Assembly (NCBI GenBank): GCA_034086985.1
Contig: JAXDZG010000012.1
Coordinates: forward strand, 1 to 64,000
DNA length: 64,000 nt
DNA from: Phascolarctobacterium_A sp034086985
GTDB lineage: Bacteria; Bacillota; Negativicutes; Acidaminococcales; Acidaminococcaceae
Direction: 5' to 3'
Below the pieces are notes generated by a model. That model did not search any database, was not told where the DNA came from, and was given only the letters and a program-made list of their open reading frames with translations. The position numbers and the translations under genes were made by a program. This document shows positions 1 to 8,837 of the stretch, piece by piece (the stretch's first letter is position 1; every line of letters begins with the position of its first letter).

Positions 1-80
1 CATCCCGAACACAGTAGTTAAGCCCTTATACGTCGAAAGTACTTGGCTGGAAGCGGCCTGGGAGGATAGATAGCTGCCGG
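1..80 (+). rRNA. rrf: 5S ribosomal RNA, 3' part
   Basis: The first 80 bases read as the 3' two thirds of a bacterial 5S rRNA: CCCGAACACAG, then the loop containing TACGTCGAAAGTACTTGG, then a closing strand ending in GCTGCCGG. The 5' end lies outside the window. An intrinsic terminator follows within three bases, so this is the last gene of a ribosomal RNA operon. Confidence 0.93.
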
Positions 81-82
81 TT

Positions 83-122
83 AAAAAAATAGACCATGTC
101 CTGTGACATGGTCTATTTTTTT
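83..122 (+). terminator. rRNA operon terminator
   Basis: A perfect inverted repeat (83-100 against 105-122) with a CTGT loop begins in seven A and ends in seven T. It is symmetrical and could stop transcription in both directions. It closes the rRNA operon directly after the 5S gene. Confidence 0.92.
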
Positions 123-142
123 AACCTTTGAACATATCTTAC

Positions 143-250
143 GAACAGGCCGCAGGCCTGGCTGCCGAGTCGCCGCATTTGAAGGAGCGCAGCGACGCAC
201 AAATGCGAGCAGGGAGGCGTGTCGGCGTGAGGCAGTCTGTGGGCTAGTTC
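143..250. repeat. long imperfect extragenic palindrome
   Basis: The interval begins GAACAGGCC and ends GGGCTAGTTC. The two arms are imperfectly complementary over most of the 108 bp, with GCCGAGTCGCCGCATTTG facing CAAATGCG and GTGTCGGC. It is GC-rich, carries no convincing gene (short ORFs on both strands are by-products of the palindrome) and looks like a repetitive extragenic palindrome or a small MITE-like element. Whether it recurs in the genome cannot be seen here. Confidence 0.5.
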
Positions 251-260
251 TTCTTGCTCC

Positions 261-402
261 TGAGCCGACTGAGGATAGATATAGCTGCCGGAGAATCACA
301 GCTCACATTCTAATTACTAATTGCTCATTTCTGAGCCGACTGAGGATAGAGATAGCTGCCGGAAAATCACGGCTCGCTGTCTAATTACTAATTGCCTATT
401 TT
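261..402 (+). repeat. 71-bp direct tandem repeat resembling the 5S tail
   Basis: Two copies (261-331 and 332-402) share TGAGCCGACTGAGGATAG, then ATAGCTGCCGGA, AATCAC, and TCTAATTACTAATTG. The GAGGATAGATATAGCTGCCGG part is nearly the same as the last bases of the 5S gene at 60-80, so these look like decayed, duplicated fragments of 5S 3' ends left by rearrangement at the rRNA locus. No coding sequence is apparent. Confidence 0.65.
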
Positions 403-423
403 CTAGTATTAATACACATTTTA

Positions 424-432
424 TGCTATAAT
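424..432 (+). promoter_or_regulatory. extended -10 promoter of the trk operon
   Basis: TG-C-TATAAT (424-432) is an extended -10 element about 36 bp before the trkA start. The matching -35 region (around 404) is poor, as is usual for extended -10 promoters. The same TG-n-TATAATATAGGG context recurs before the gene at 9276. Confidence 0.5.
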
Positions 433-467
433 ATAGGGAACTATAAGATGAAAAAGGAGCGCTTACA

Positions 468-1811
468 ATGCGAATTATTATAGCTGGCGCTGGCAAGCTG
501 GGCTTTAGTATCGCGCAGCTGCTCGCTGAGGATCAATTTGATGTTGTTGTGGTAGAGATTGACCCGAAGCGTAAAGAGGTTGTGCAGAATTCTCTGGACG
601 TGCTTGCCATCGAAGGCAATTCCTGCAGCCCCACTACCTTCGCTGACCCCGATGTGCGTGACGCTGATGTAATCATCGCTTGCACTGATAGCGACGAGGT
701 AAATATGGTAACCTGCCTTCTGGCCAAAAAGAATGGCATTAAGCATACTGTTGCACGTATTCGCAATGTGGATTATGCTGTGCATGCACCGGAAATGCTC
801 AATAATGATATGAAGATTGATTTGGTCATCAACCCTGAGCGCATTACTGCTGTGGAAATTGACCATATTCTCATGACTCCCTCTGCTCTGAACGTGGATG
901 AGTTTGCCGAGGGCAAGGTACGCATGTTTGAGGCCAAGATTAAGGAGGATTCTCCTTTAGTGAATATCCCCTTAAAGGACCTACAAATTCCCCAGGATAT
1001 CCTGATGGCCATGGTCTTCCGTCGTCATCGCATGATTATCCCTCGTGGCAATGACTATGTGATGCCAGGTGACAATGTTTATTTTGTAGGCAAGCATGAG
1101 GCTATTCGCGAGTTTGAAAATAACTTTGGCAATACCTATGATAAGCTGGAAAAGGTGCTCATTATCGGTGCCGGTCGTACAGGTCGCTTTCTTGCGCCCA
1201 TGCTGGAGGCTCAGGGCATTCAGGTAAAGGTCATTGAAAAAAATAGGGAGCGCTGCCAAATGCTCGCTTCCCAGCTGCATAAGGGCCTTGTGCTGTGTGG
1301 TGATGGCACGGATATTGACCTTTTAACTGAAGAGGGTGTGGCTGAGGCTGACGTAGTTATTTGCCTCACCGAGGATGATAAGCTGAATTTATTGTTGGCT
1401 CAGCTGGCCAAGCATTTGGGCGCACCCAAGACCATTGTGCGTGTTGCTCGCAACGAGTATATTGAGCTTATGGAAAAGGTGGGCGTAGATATTGTATTGT
1501 CCTCCCGTCTTTTGAGTGCCGGTGAGGTGCTGCGCTTCGTGCGCAAGGGCGGCATCGTCTCTGTTTCCTTGCTGGAGGGCGCCCAGGCCGAGGCTTTAGA
1601 GATTATTGTCGGGCGTGGTAGCGATGTGGACGGAGTGGCTGTACGTAATATTAAGCTGCCTAAGGAAAGCTTGATTTGTGCTATCGTGCGCAACAATGAG
1701 GCTTATATTCCCAATGGCAACACTGTTTTACAAGCTAATGACCGCATTATCCTCTTTATCAAGAGTGAATTGTCCAAGAGTACTGTACCTATTTTTGAAG
1801 GCCGAGGCTAA
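468..1811 (+). CDS. trkA: Trk potassium uptake regulatory subunit TrkA
   Basis: This 447-residue cytoplasmic protein gates Trk/Ktr-type K+ channels in response to nucleotides. It has the classical duplicated layout: a Rossmann RCK_N domain starting MRIIIAGAGKLGFSIAQLL, an RCK_C domain near 140-220, then a second pair starting VLIIGAGRTGRFLAPML near residue 230. Each half has the GxGxxG dinucleotide-binding loop and an acidic residue at the end of beta-2 (E31 and the E of KVIEKN). The start is an ATG with AAAGGAG upstream. It is followed 5 bp later by the first trkH gene, so regulator and channel subunits are co-transcribed. Confidence 0.95.
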   Translation: MRIIIAGAGKLGFSIAQLLAEDQFDVVVVEIDPKRKEVVQNSLDVLAIEGNSCSPTTFADPDVRDADVIIACTDSDEVNMVTCLLAKKNGIKHTVARIRNVDYAVHAPEMLNNDMKIDLVINPERITAVEIDHILMTPSALNVDEFAEGKVRMFEAKIKEDSPLVNIPLKDLQIPQDILMAMVFRRHRMIIPRGNDYVMPGDNVYFVGKHEAIREFENNFGNTYDKLEKVLIIGAGRTGRFLAPMLEAQGIQVKVIEKNRERCQMLASQLHKGLVLCGDGTDIDLLTEEGVAEADVVICLTEDDKLNLLLAQLAKHLGAPKTIVRVARNEYIELMEKVGVDIVLSSRLLSAGEVLRFVRKGGIVSVSLLEGAQAEALEIIVGRGSDVDGVAVRNIKLPKESLICAIVRNNEAYIPNGNTVLQANDRIILFIKSELSKSTVPIFEGRG

Positions 1812-1816
1812 GCATT

Positions 1817-3274
1817 ATGGATTTTAAACTTGTCAACCGTCTTTTGGGCAAGCTGACCTTGGCTTTTTGCGGTGTTTTACTCATTCCGCTTTTGGCGGCC
1901 ATGGTAGCGGACCAGGAGCATCTCTGGATTTTTGCCTTTAGCTTGATTGGCTCCTTGACGGTTGCTTCTATTTTAAATATATATTCGAGTACGCGTTCGC
2001 GCCAACGCTTGCGGGTACGGGAGGCCATTGCTGTGGTAGGCTGCGGCTGGCTTTTAGTGTGCCTCCTAGGCTCCATGCCGTATTTTTTATTTAATCCGGC
2101 GGACCCTTTGGCAGCAGTATTTGAAAGCGTTTCTGGCTTTACTACAACGGGTGTAACTACGGCCAGATCCTTCAATGATTTTCCTCCCAGCATACTTGTG
2201 TGGCGGTGCTTAACCCATTGGACGGGCGGCATCGGGGTAATTATGCTTTTTATTATCATCATGCCCCAGATGAACGGTGGCACCAGCTATCTTTTCAACG
2301 CCGAGCTGCCGGGCGCAGTGGCCGAGCGTACCCTGCCCAAGATTAAGGCTTCGGCGGCGCTTATCCTCGCTATTTATTTTCTGATGACCTGGGTGGAGAT
2401 AGGACTTTTAATGCTGTCGGGCTTGCCCTTTTACCAAGCATTTAACTTGGCTTTGGCAACCATGGCTACGGGTGGCTTTTCCTATTACCACGACAGCTTG
2501 ATTTCCTTTCATAATGTGGCAGTGGAGATTATCGCCATCGTGTTTATGCTGCTTTCCAGTATGAACTTTTCTTTGTATTATAAAATTTGGCGTGGGGATT
2601 GGTCTTCTGTAAAGCAGGATAGCGAGCATCGTTATTATTTGGCCTTGATTTTAGTGGCCACAGTGCTAATCTGTGGCGACTTATATATGCATGATTATCT
2701 TGATTTTTGGCAAGCCTTGCGGCACAGCTTCTTCCAATCAGTGTCCATTGCTAGTACCACGGGCTTTGCCTCCGACGACTTTAATAATTGGCCCAGCTTC
2801 AGCCGTTATTTGCTCTTGATGCTGATGTTCGTAGGTGGCTGTAGTGGTTCCACCGCCGGTGGCATCAAGATTTCCCGTATGGTTATTTTGCTTAAGGCCG
2901 GTTGGGCAGAACTGTTGCGCACGTTGCATCCGCGCATTATTTATTCTGTAAAAATGGGTAAGCGGGATATTGACCCTGTGATTGTGGGCAATATTACGCG
3001 TTTCTTCTTCCTCTACATCTTTGTTTTTATGGTTTTGTCGGTGCTGATTAGCCTTTCCGGCATCAGCGTTTTGGAGTCCTTTGGCATTGTGGCAGCCTGC
3101 ATGAGTAGCGTTGGCCCTGCCTTTGGCATCGTCGGACCTACCTCGACCTATGCCAATTTGCCGGATTGGGCGCGTTTTATCAGCGTAGTGGCCATGCTTT
3201 TAGGTCGCTTGGAAATTTTTACCTTACTAGCTATTATGCGTCCTGATTTTTGGCGCGATAAACAGAACTGGTAA
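1817..3274 (+). CDS. trkH: Trk potassium channel subunit TrkH, copy 1
   Basis: A 485-residue polytopic inner-membrane K+ channel/transporter subunit of the SKT family. The four pore-loop repeats are visible as FESVSGFTTTGVTT, TMATGGFSYYH, IASTTGFASDD and MSSVGPAFGIVG, each with the filter glycine. A further family signature, GGCSGSTAGGIK, sits before the last membrane pair. It begins 5 bp after trkA and is followed 19 bp later by a paralogue of exactly equal length. It probably forms the K+-conducting dimer that TrkA gates. Confidence 0.94.
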   Translation: MDFKLVNRLLGKLTLAFCGVLLIPLLAAMVADQEHLWIFAFSLIGSLTVASILNIYSSTRSRQRLRVREAIAVVGCGWLLVCLLGSMPYFLFNPADPLAAVFESVSGFTTTGVTTARSFNDFPPSILVWRCLTHWTGGIGVIMLFIIIMPQMNGGTSYLFNAELPGAVAERTLPKIKASAALILAIYFLMTWVEIGLLMLSGLPFYQAFNLALATMATGGFSYYHDSLISFHNVAVEIIAIVFMLLSSMNFSLYYKIWRGDWSSVKQDSEHRYYLALILVATVLICGDLYMHDYLDFWQALRHSFFQSVSIASTTGFASDDFNNWPSFSRYLLLMLMFVGGCSGSTAGGIKISRMVILLKAGWAELLRTLHPRIIYSVKMGKRDIDPVIVGNITRFFFLYIFVFMVLSVLISLSGISVLESFGIVAACMSSVGPAFGIVGPTSTYANLPDWARFISVVAMLLGRLEIFTLLAIMRPDFWRDKQNW

Positions 3275-3293
3275 TTTGTTTGGAGGATAATGT

Positions 3294-4751
3294 ATGAATA
3301 CTAAGATTATTTCTTATCTTTTGGGCAAAATATCAGTGCTGATGGGCATGGCCCAGATTATCAATTTTCTGATGGCTCTTTATTATGGGGAGGACTGCTA
3401 TGCGGAGTTTTTTCTCTCCATTATTTTTGCTATCGCTTTAGGCTACGGCCTGCAAAACTATGGGCGGGATGTGTCCCATAAGGAAATATCTGTGCGCGAA
3501 GGTATTGGCACCGTGTTTTTTGCTTGGGTTCTAGCTGCAGCCTTAGCAGGAGTACCCTTTGTTTTAATGGGAGTTTTGGATCCTGTGAGCGCGTATTTTG
3601 AGGCCATGTCGGGCTTGACCACCACGGGTGCAACCTCTATTAGCGATTTGGAGGTATTGCCCAAAAGCTTGCTTTTTTGGCGCGCTATGAACCACTGGAT
3701 TGGTGGCATCGGCATTATCGTGCTTTTCGTAGCCTTACTGCCCCAGATTGCCAGCGGTGCAGTGTATCTTTTTAATGCGGAGGTAACCGGCTTTTCCAAC
3801 AGCCGTATTTTGCCGCGCATTCGCACCACGGCCATCGCACTCTTTTATATTTACCTTTTGCTAACGATTATACTTACGGGTATCCTGCGTGGTATGGGCA
3901 TGAGCGTTTACGACGCTGTTTATCACGCCTGCTCCTGCATTGCTACAGGCGGTTTTTCCGATTACAATACCAGTGTGGCCCATTTTAAGAGCCCTATGAT
4001 TGAATACGCACTAAGCCTCTTTATGATTTTGGCAGCGGGTAACTTTGCTGTGTATTATCAGGTAACGCAAAACGGCATTAAGGCCCTGTGGGAGGACTTG
4101 GAGTTCAAGATTTACGTCGTTATCGTGGCGTGCTTCACCCTCGCCATCGCGGTAAATATTATCCTCGTCAATGGTTATTCCATTGAAGGAGGTCTGCGTG
4201 CGGCGCTCTTCCACGTTTCTTCCTTTGCCAGCACCACTGGCTTTGTGGCCGATGATTACGATAAATGGCCACCCTTTGCCCGCATGATGCTGGCCGTGAT
4301 GTTCTTCACCGGTGGCTGCGCCGGCTCCACCGCCGGCGGTATCAAAATCTGCCGCTTGATCGTCCTTGTCAAGACCGTAGCTGCCGAGCTGCGCCGCACT
4401 TTGCATCCGCAAATGCTGCTCAGCGTCTATTACAGCAAGGTGCGCTTGTCCTCGGGCACTGTCACCAACATCGGGCGTTTCTTCTTCATGTATATCTTCA
4501 TCGTGGCGCTGCTGACCTTGGTCACTACGGCCAGCGGTGTGGTGCCGGAGGAGGCTATTTTTGGTATCGCCTCCTGCTTGGCCTCCGTGGGCCCTGCTTT
4601 CGGCAGCATTGGTGCCACGGGCACCTACACGGAGCTGCCTGCGGGCGCCAAAATTGCTATGGCCTTGGGTATGCTCCTAGGTCGCTTGGAGCTTTTTACA
4701 GCCTTGGCTTTATTGCGTAGTGAATATTGGCGTAACAGTAAACGCTGGTAA
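3294..4751 (+). CDS. trkH: Trk potassium channel subunit TrkH, copy 2
   Basis: A second SKT-family K+ channel subunit of 485 residues, clearly paralogous to the preceding gene, with pore motifs FEAMSGLTTTGATS, CIATGGFSDYN, FASTTGFVADD and LASVGPAFGSIG and the GGCAGSTAGGIK signature. A GGAGGATAATGT ribosome binding site precedes the ATG. The two copies have diverged markedly in the N-terminal membrane segments, which suggests an old duplication with different affinity or gating rather than a recent tandem copy. Both would depend on the single TrkA upstream. A terminator follows. Confidence 0.94.
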   Translation: MNTKIISYLLGKISVLMGMAQIINFLMALYYGEDCYAEFFLSIIFAIALGYGLQNYGRDVSHKEISVREGIGTVFFAWVLAAALAGVPFVLMGVLDPVSAYFEAMSGLTTTGATSISDLEVLPKSLLFWRAMNHWIGGIGIIVLFVALLPQIASGAVYLFNAEVTGFSNSRILPRIRTTAIALFYIYLLLTIILTGILRGMGMSVYDAVYHACSCIATGGFSDYNTSVAHFKSPMIEYALSLFMILAAGNFAVYYQVTQNGIKALWEDLEFKIYVVIVACFTLAIAVNIILVNGYSIEGGLRAALFHVSSFASTTGFVADDYDKWPPFARMMLAVMFFTGGCAGSTAGGIKICRLIVLVKTVAAELRRTLHPQMLLSVYYSKVRLSSGTVTNIGRFFFMYIFIVALLTLVTTASGVVPEEAIFGIASCLASVGPAFGSIGATGTYTELPAGAKIAMALGMLLGRLELFTALALLRSEYWRNSKRW

Positions 4752-4775
4752 TTGTAAGCTTTGTAATAATTGTGT

Positions 4776-4812
4776 AAAGGGAGAGTATCTTTTTAGATAT
4801 TCTCCTTTTATT
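4776..4812 (+). terminator. terminator of the trk operon
   Basis: AAAGGGAGAGTATCT pairs with AGATATTCTCCTTTT around a TTTT loop, followed by ATTTTT. It lies 25 bp after the second trkH stop. Confidence 0.85.
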
Positions 4813-4864
4813 TTTAGCTACAATAATGTATAATACAATATATATGTTTTTTGGAGGTCTCGGC

Positions 4865-6163
4865 ATGAAGAAATACTATTTACCCATCGGCCAGCGTCAG
4901 GAAGAGGTGCTGCTGCCGGAGGAGCATGTGATTTATGATATACATGGTAATGCGGCTACTGTTTGCGAGGATGTGGTTGCTGCGGCTAGGGAAGCCATCC
5001 GCAACCCTATCGGCACCAAGCCCTTGCGCGAAATCGTTAAAGCAGGGGAGAGTGTGGCCATCGTCATTAGCGATATTACCCGTCTGTGCGGTACCAAGGA
5101 GTTTCTCCCTGTTATTGTGGAGGAGCTTAATAGTGTGGGCGTTAAGGATGAGGATATTACTGTGGTTGTTGCCACCGGTACCCATCGCGGTCATACTCCT
5201 GAGGAGGATATTATCGTTTGTGGCGAAGAAATGGTGCGTCGTCTGCGTATTATTCAGCACGACAGCCGCAAAAAAGAGGATATGGTTTCCTTGGGTAAAA
5301 CCTCCTTTGGCAATGAGGTAGCTATTAGTAAGTATGTGGCTAACGCAGATAGAGTAATTTTGACCGGTGCTGTTACGCTGCATCCCTTTGCAGGCTTTGG
5401 CGGCGGTCGCAAGGCCGTAATGCCCGGCGTAGCGGCCTATGATAGCATTATGTTGAACCATTGTATGACCATGTCTCCTGTGGAGGGCGGTGGCTGTAAT
5501 AAAGCCTGCGATGCTAGCCTTTTGGAGGGTAATCCTATTCATCAGGATATGAAGGAAAGTGCGGCTCTGCTGGATGCGGACTTCCTGCTGAATACGGTGT
5601 TCACCCCTGATGGCGAGATCAGCGAGATCGTGGCCGGTCATTGGTATGAGGCCTGGGCCAAGGGCTGCAAGGATTTGCTGGCTATGAGTGGTGTACATAT
5701 TAACCAATTAGCAGATGTGGTAATTGCCTCCGCTGGTGGCTATCCTAAGGATTTGAATTTATATCAGGCTACCAAGTGCCATATGAATGCTCAATTTGCT
5801 GTCAAAAAGGGCGGTATCATGATCTTTACCTTGGATTGTCCTGATATTAAGGAGCCGGCTATCTTTACCGACTGCTTTAGCCGCAACGATATGGAGCAAT
5901 TTGAAAAGGATATTCGTGCTAATTTCACGATTCCGGCCTTTGTGGCCTTCAAATCTCGTTGTATTGTGAACGATGTAACAGCTTACCTAGTTACTCGTCC
6001 GGAAAATTTTGATTTCGTGCGTAAGACAGGCCACATACCCTGCAAAACCTTGCAGGAGGCTTGGGATTTGGCCCAAGAAAAGCTGGATAAGCAGGGCAAG
6101 AAGGATTATACCATTACCATAATGGGGCATGCTTCTGCGACTCTGCCGATTTTAGACAAATAG
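4865..6163 (+). CDS. LarA-family nickel-dependent 2-hydroxyacid racemase
   Basis: The 432-residue product belongs to the LarA family (DUF2088), which uses a nickel-pincer nucleotide to racemise or epimerise 2-hydroxyacids such as lactate. Counting from the ATG at 4865, the residues that hold the cofactor and do catalysis in Lactobacillus plantarum LarA (H108, H174, K184, H200) correspond to H107 (TGTHR), H173 and K183 (in HPFAGFGGGRKAVMPG) and H199 (NHC), so the enzyme should be active. The start is chosen by GGAGG seven bases before; an in-frame ATG at 4826 lacks a binding site. No larB, larC or larE (cofactor synthesis) is nearby. The substrate may be a longer hydroxyacid, given the next gene. 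Confidence 0.88.
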   Translation: MKKYYLPIGQRQEEVLLPEEHVIYDIHGNAATVCEDVVAAAREAIRNPIGTKPLREIVKAGESVAIVISDITRLCGTKEFLPVIVEELNSVGVKDEDITVVVATGTHRGHTPEEDIIVCGEEMVRRLRIIQHDSRKKEDMVSLGKTSFGNEVAISKYVANADRVILTGAVTLHPFAGFGGGRKAVMPGVAAYDSIMLNHCMTMSPVEGGGCNKACDASLLEGNPIHQDMKESAALLDADFLLNTVFTPDGEISEIVAGHWYEAWAKGCKDLLAMSGVHINQLADVVIASAGGYPKDLNLYQATKCHMNAQFAVKKGGIMIFTLDCPDIKEPAIFTDCFSRNDMEQFEKDIRANFTIPAFVAFKSRCIVNDVTAYLVTRPENFDFVRKTGHIPCKTLQEAWDLAQEKLDKQGKKDYTITIMGHASATLPILDK

Positions 6164-6170
6164 TGTTATA

Positions 6171-6225
6171 GAGCAAGTGCCAAGGGTGTCACTTAGCCAT
6201 ACTGGTGCTTGCTCTTTTATTTTAA
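6171..6225 (+). terminator. terminator after the racemase gene
   Basis: GAGCAAGTGCCA (6171-6182) pairs with TGGTGCTTGCTC (6203-6214), then TTTTATTTTAATTTTT. It separates the racemase gene from the dehydrogenase gene, so either read-through or a separate promoter serves the latter. Confidence 0.75.
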
Positions 6226-6253
6226 TTTTTTAGGAAATGAGGAGGAAAATATT

Positions 6254-7213
6254 GTGAAAAGAAGAAAAGTTGGTGTACTTGGCTTGGGGCATGTGGGTGC
6301 CCATGTGGCTTATAGCCTGATTATCCAAGGCATTGTGTCCGAGCTAGTGCTTGTGGACACTAAAGAAGGGAAGCTAGCTAGTGAAGTGCAGGATTTACGA
6401 GATGCACAAATGTACGCACCTCATAAGGTAGAGGTAAACTCTGGCACTTACGCGGATTTAGGGGATTGCGATATTATTGTTAACTGCATCGGTGATATTA
6501 CGTTGTGTGCTAGCAATAACCGTTTGGATGAGATGAGCTATACAGTGGCTCAGGTGAAGAGCTATATTAGTAAGGTTATGGCCAGTGGCTTTAAGGGTTA
6601 TATTGTAAATATCACTAATCCTTGTGATGTTATTGCTCATTTGTTGTGGAAGGAAAGTGGTCTTCCCAAGAATCAAGTTTTTGGTACGGGCACGGGTCTT
6701 GATACCTCTCGTTTGGTTTCTAAATTGTCATTGCAAACTGGCGTGGCTCATCAATCCATCAGTGCGTATATGATTGGCGAGCACGGTGCGAGCCAGATGG
6801 CTGCCTGGAGCTGCGTAAGCTTTGGCGGTGTGCCTCTGAGCGTGCTGGAAAAGCAAATGCCGGAGAAATTTGGCTTTGATAAGCCTGAGCTGCAAAAGCT
6901 GGCTATTGGTGGCGGCTGGGTAACCTATAGCGGCAAGGGCTGTACCGAGTACGGCATTTGCAGCACCGCTGCACGCATGGTGCGCTGCATCTTGAATGAT
7001 GAAAAGCTCATTATGCCTGCCAGCACTCTGCTGGATGGTGAATACGGCGAGCACGATGTTTTCGTAGGCGTGCCCTGCCTGATTGGCAAGAACGGCATCG
7101 AGCAAATTATGGAGCTGCCCTTAACTGAGGCTGAAAAGGCTCAGTTCCACAGCTGCTGCGACGACGTGCGCCGCAATATTAAAACCGCTGAGGGGATTCC
7201 CGCAGCGGAGTAA
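6254..7213 (+). CDS. L-2-hydroxyacid dehydrogenase (L-HicDH-like, LDH/MDH superfamily)
   Basis: A 319-residue NAD-dependent dehydrogenase of the lactate/malate superfamily, starting at GTG 6254 behind GAGGAAAATATT. It has the NAD-binding GLGHVGAHVAYSL, the NPCD motif (N122), D150 and R153 in GTGTGLDTSRL, and catalytic H177 in GEHG. The GTGTxLDTSR wording, GEHGASQMAAWS and the late GGWVTYSGKGCTEYG segment follow L-2-hydroxyisocaproate dehydrogenase rather than true lactate dehydrogenase. I therefore expect reduction of branched or larger 2-oxoacids to L-2-hydroxyacids. Its neighbour, a LarA-type racemase, would interconvert the L and D forms. Plain L-lactate dehydrogenase remains possible. Confidence 0.8.
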   Translation: MKRRKVGVLGLGHVGAHVAYSLIIQGIVSELVLVDTKEGKLASEVQDLRDAQMYAPHKVEVNSGTYADLGDCDIIVNCIGDITLCASNNRLDEMSYTVAQVKSYISKVMASGFKGYIVNITNPCDVIAHLLWKESGLPKNQVFGTGTGLDTSRLVSKLSLQTGVAHQSISAYMIGEHGASQMAAWSCVSFGGVPLSVLEKQMPEKFGFDKPELQKLAIGGGWVTYSGKGCTEYGICSTAARMVRCILNDEKLIMPASTLLDGEYGEHDVFVGVPCLIGKNGIEQIMELPLTEAEKAQFHSCCDDVRRNIKTAEGIPAAE

Positions 7214-7284
7214 AGCAATGCTGCACAGAAAATTATAGCGAACATCTATTTCGAGTAACGTTTCGTTACACGAGCAAACCAAAA

Positions 7285-7320
7285 CCCCCTGCACACTGTA
7301 ATTTACAGTGGAGCAGGGGG
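7285..7320. terminator. hairpin between convergent genes
   Basis: CCCCCTGC (7285-7292) pairs with GCAGGGGG (7313-7320), with an inner CACTGTAA/CAGTG stem. It lies between the dehydrogenase stop (7213) and the symporter stop (7344) on the opposite strand. A TTTTGG run on the minus side suggests it mainly ends the symporter transcript. Confidence 0.7.
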
Positions 7321-7343
7321 CTTATCGTTTCGTAAATAGAATT

Positions 7344-8837
7344 CTAATCCTCAAATTTTTCCGGGAAGAAGATGCGCAGGACCTTTTCGTCGTGGGTCTT
7401 ACCCATAGCGTTGCCGATGAGGAAGAGCAGCAGGGAGAAGAAAATACCCAGCGTAATTTGATGCAAGCTCATGAACTTAATCTTCATCGCCATGGTCACG
7501 CAATAAACCAGCACACCGCCGCTCATGGCAGCAATAGCACCATATTTATTAGCCTTGGGCCAGAAGAGACCAAAGATCAGTACCCAGAAGAAAGCAGTTT
7601 CCAAGCCACCGAAGGCGAACATATTAATTTGCCAGATAACGGTGGGCGGATTAATAGCAATAGCGTAAACCACTAAGCCTAAAACTACGGTGGCAGTTAA
7701 GCTATACACCCTTACCATGCTATTGGAAAGGCTTTCGCCCTTTGCACCCTTCATATTCATATATACGTCCTTAACGATAGAAGAGGAGGTTGCCAAAAGC
7801 AGGGAGGAAACTGTAGAAATAGTTGCCGCAATGGGCCCGATAATGATGACACCGGCCCAGAAGGGGGAGAGGCTCTTGACGATAGCAATGGGAATAATAT
7901 TATCCACGCTGCCATAAGCCTTAATGCCTTCGGTCAAAATGCCCTTACTTAAAACGCCAATCCAAGTAGCCACCAGCGTCATGATACCGATAACGATGGT
8001 GCCGATAATCATGGCCTTGTGCAGCGCCTTGGTATCCTTGTAGCTGATGCCGCGGACAACGGATTGGGGCAGGGCCAGGGTACAAATACCAACCAAAAGC
8101 CATTGGCTAATGTACAAGGAAATGGGCATCTTACCGCGGGACAGGGGCTCCAGCATATCAGGATGCTTAGTGCTGATGTATTGCATCATATTATCGAAGC
8201 CGCCACCAGCGCTCATCATGCCTCCCATCAAAACGCACATACCCACAACCATGGCGATGGCGCAGCAGGCGTCAGTAACAGCCACACCCTTAAAGCCGCC
8301 AATGGTGGTATAAATAACTACGATTAAGCCAAAGAGGCTCAGGCCTGTCACATAGGAAAAGCCGGTAACAGCTTCAAAAAGTTTGGCCGCGCCTACGAAT
8401 TGAGCTACCATGGTGGAGCAGAAGAAGGCTACCATCACCAGGGCCGCCATATTGGCCAACAGATTGGACTCATAACGAGCACGGAGCACGTCAATAACGG
8501 TTACAGCGTCAATCTCGCGAGCAATAAGAGCGATTTTTTTGCCAAAAACGCCCAGAACCAAGAAGATTACTACTACCTGTACGATAGCCATATAGAGCCA
8601 GCCGTAGCCGATAGCCCAAGCCATGCCGGGACCGCCAACGAAGGTACTCACACTGCTATAGGTAGCAGCAGTGGTCATGGCTAAAACAAAGCCACCCAAG
8701 GTGCGACCGCCGATAAAATAATCCTTGGCAAAATTCTTCTGGCGATCCTCATGGGATGCGCGTTGAATATAGGCGCTGATGCCCAGCATACCTACCAAAA
8801 AGAGCAAAACAGGAAGCAAATTGAAGAGATTACCCAT
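7344..8837 (-). CDS. panF: sodium/pantothenate symporter PanF
   Basis: A 497-residue sodium:solute symporter (SSS family) with about 13 membrane segments. The N-terminal part, KDYFIGGRTLGGFVLAMT followed by TYSSVSTFVGGPG and LGVFGKKIALIAR, follows E. coli PanF closely, so pantothenate uptake driven by Na+ is the best call. Its ATG overlaps the stop of the upstream yhdT gene (TAATG), and panF-yhdT pairing is typical of this transporter. SSS proteins with other substrates are hard to exclude by eye. Confidence 0.86.
   Translation of the reverse strand: MGNLFNLLPVLLFLVGMLGISAYIQRASHEDRQKNFAKDYFIGGRTLGGFVLAMTTAATYSSVSTFVGGPGMAWAIGYGWLYMAIVQVVVIFLVLGVFGKKIALIAREIDAVTVIDVLRARYESNLLANMAALVMVAFFCSTMVAQFVGAAKLFEAVTGFSYVTGLSLFGLIVVIYTTIGGFKGVAVTDACCAIAMVVGMCVLMGGMMSAGGGFDNMMQYISTKHPDMLEPLSRGKMPISLYISQWLLVGICTLALPQSVVRGISYKDTKALHKAMIIGTIVIGIMTLVATWIGVLSKGILTEGIKAYGSVDNIIPIAIVKSLSPFWAGVIIIGPIAATISTVSSLLLATSSSIVKDVYMNMKGAKGESLSNSMVRVYSLTATVVLGLVVYAIAINPPTVIWQINMFAFGGLETAFFWVLIFGLFWPKANKYGAIAAMSGGVLVYCVTMAMKIKFMSLHQITLGIFFSLLLFLIGNAMGKTHDEKVLRIFFPEKFED

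Noticed and set aside
4880..5707. 275-codon minus-strand ORF opposite the LarA-type gene
   Set aside because: It is antisense to a clearly conserved racemase gene and has no recognisable motif.
6254..7213. Straight annotation as L-lactate dehydrogenase (ldh)
   Set aside because: The substrate-loop region and C-terminal wording match L-2-hydroxyisocaproate dehydrogenase better, so the broader call was kept.
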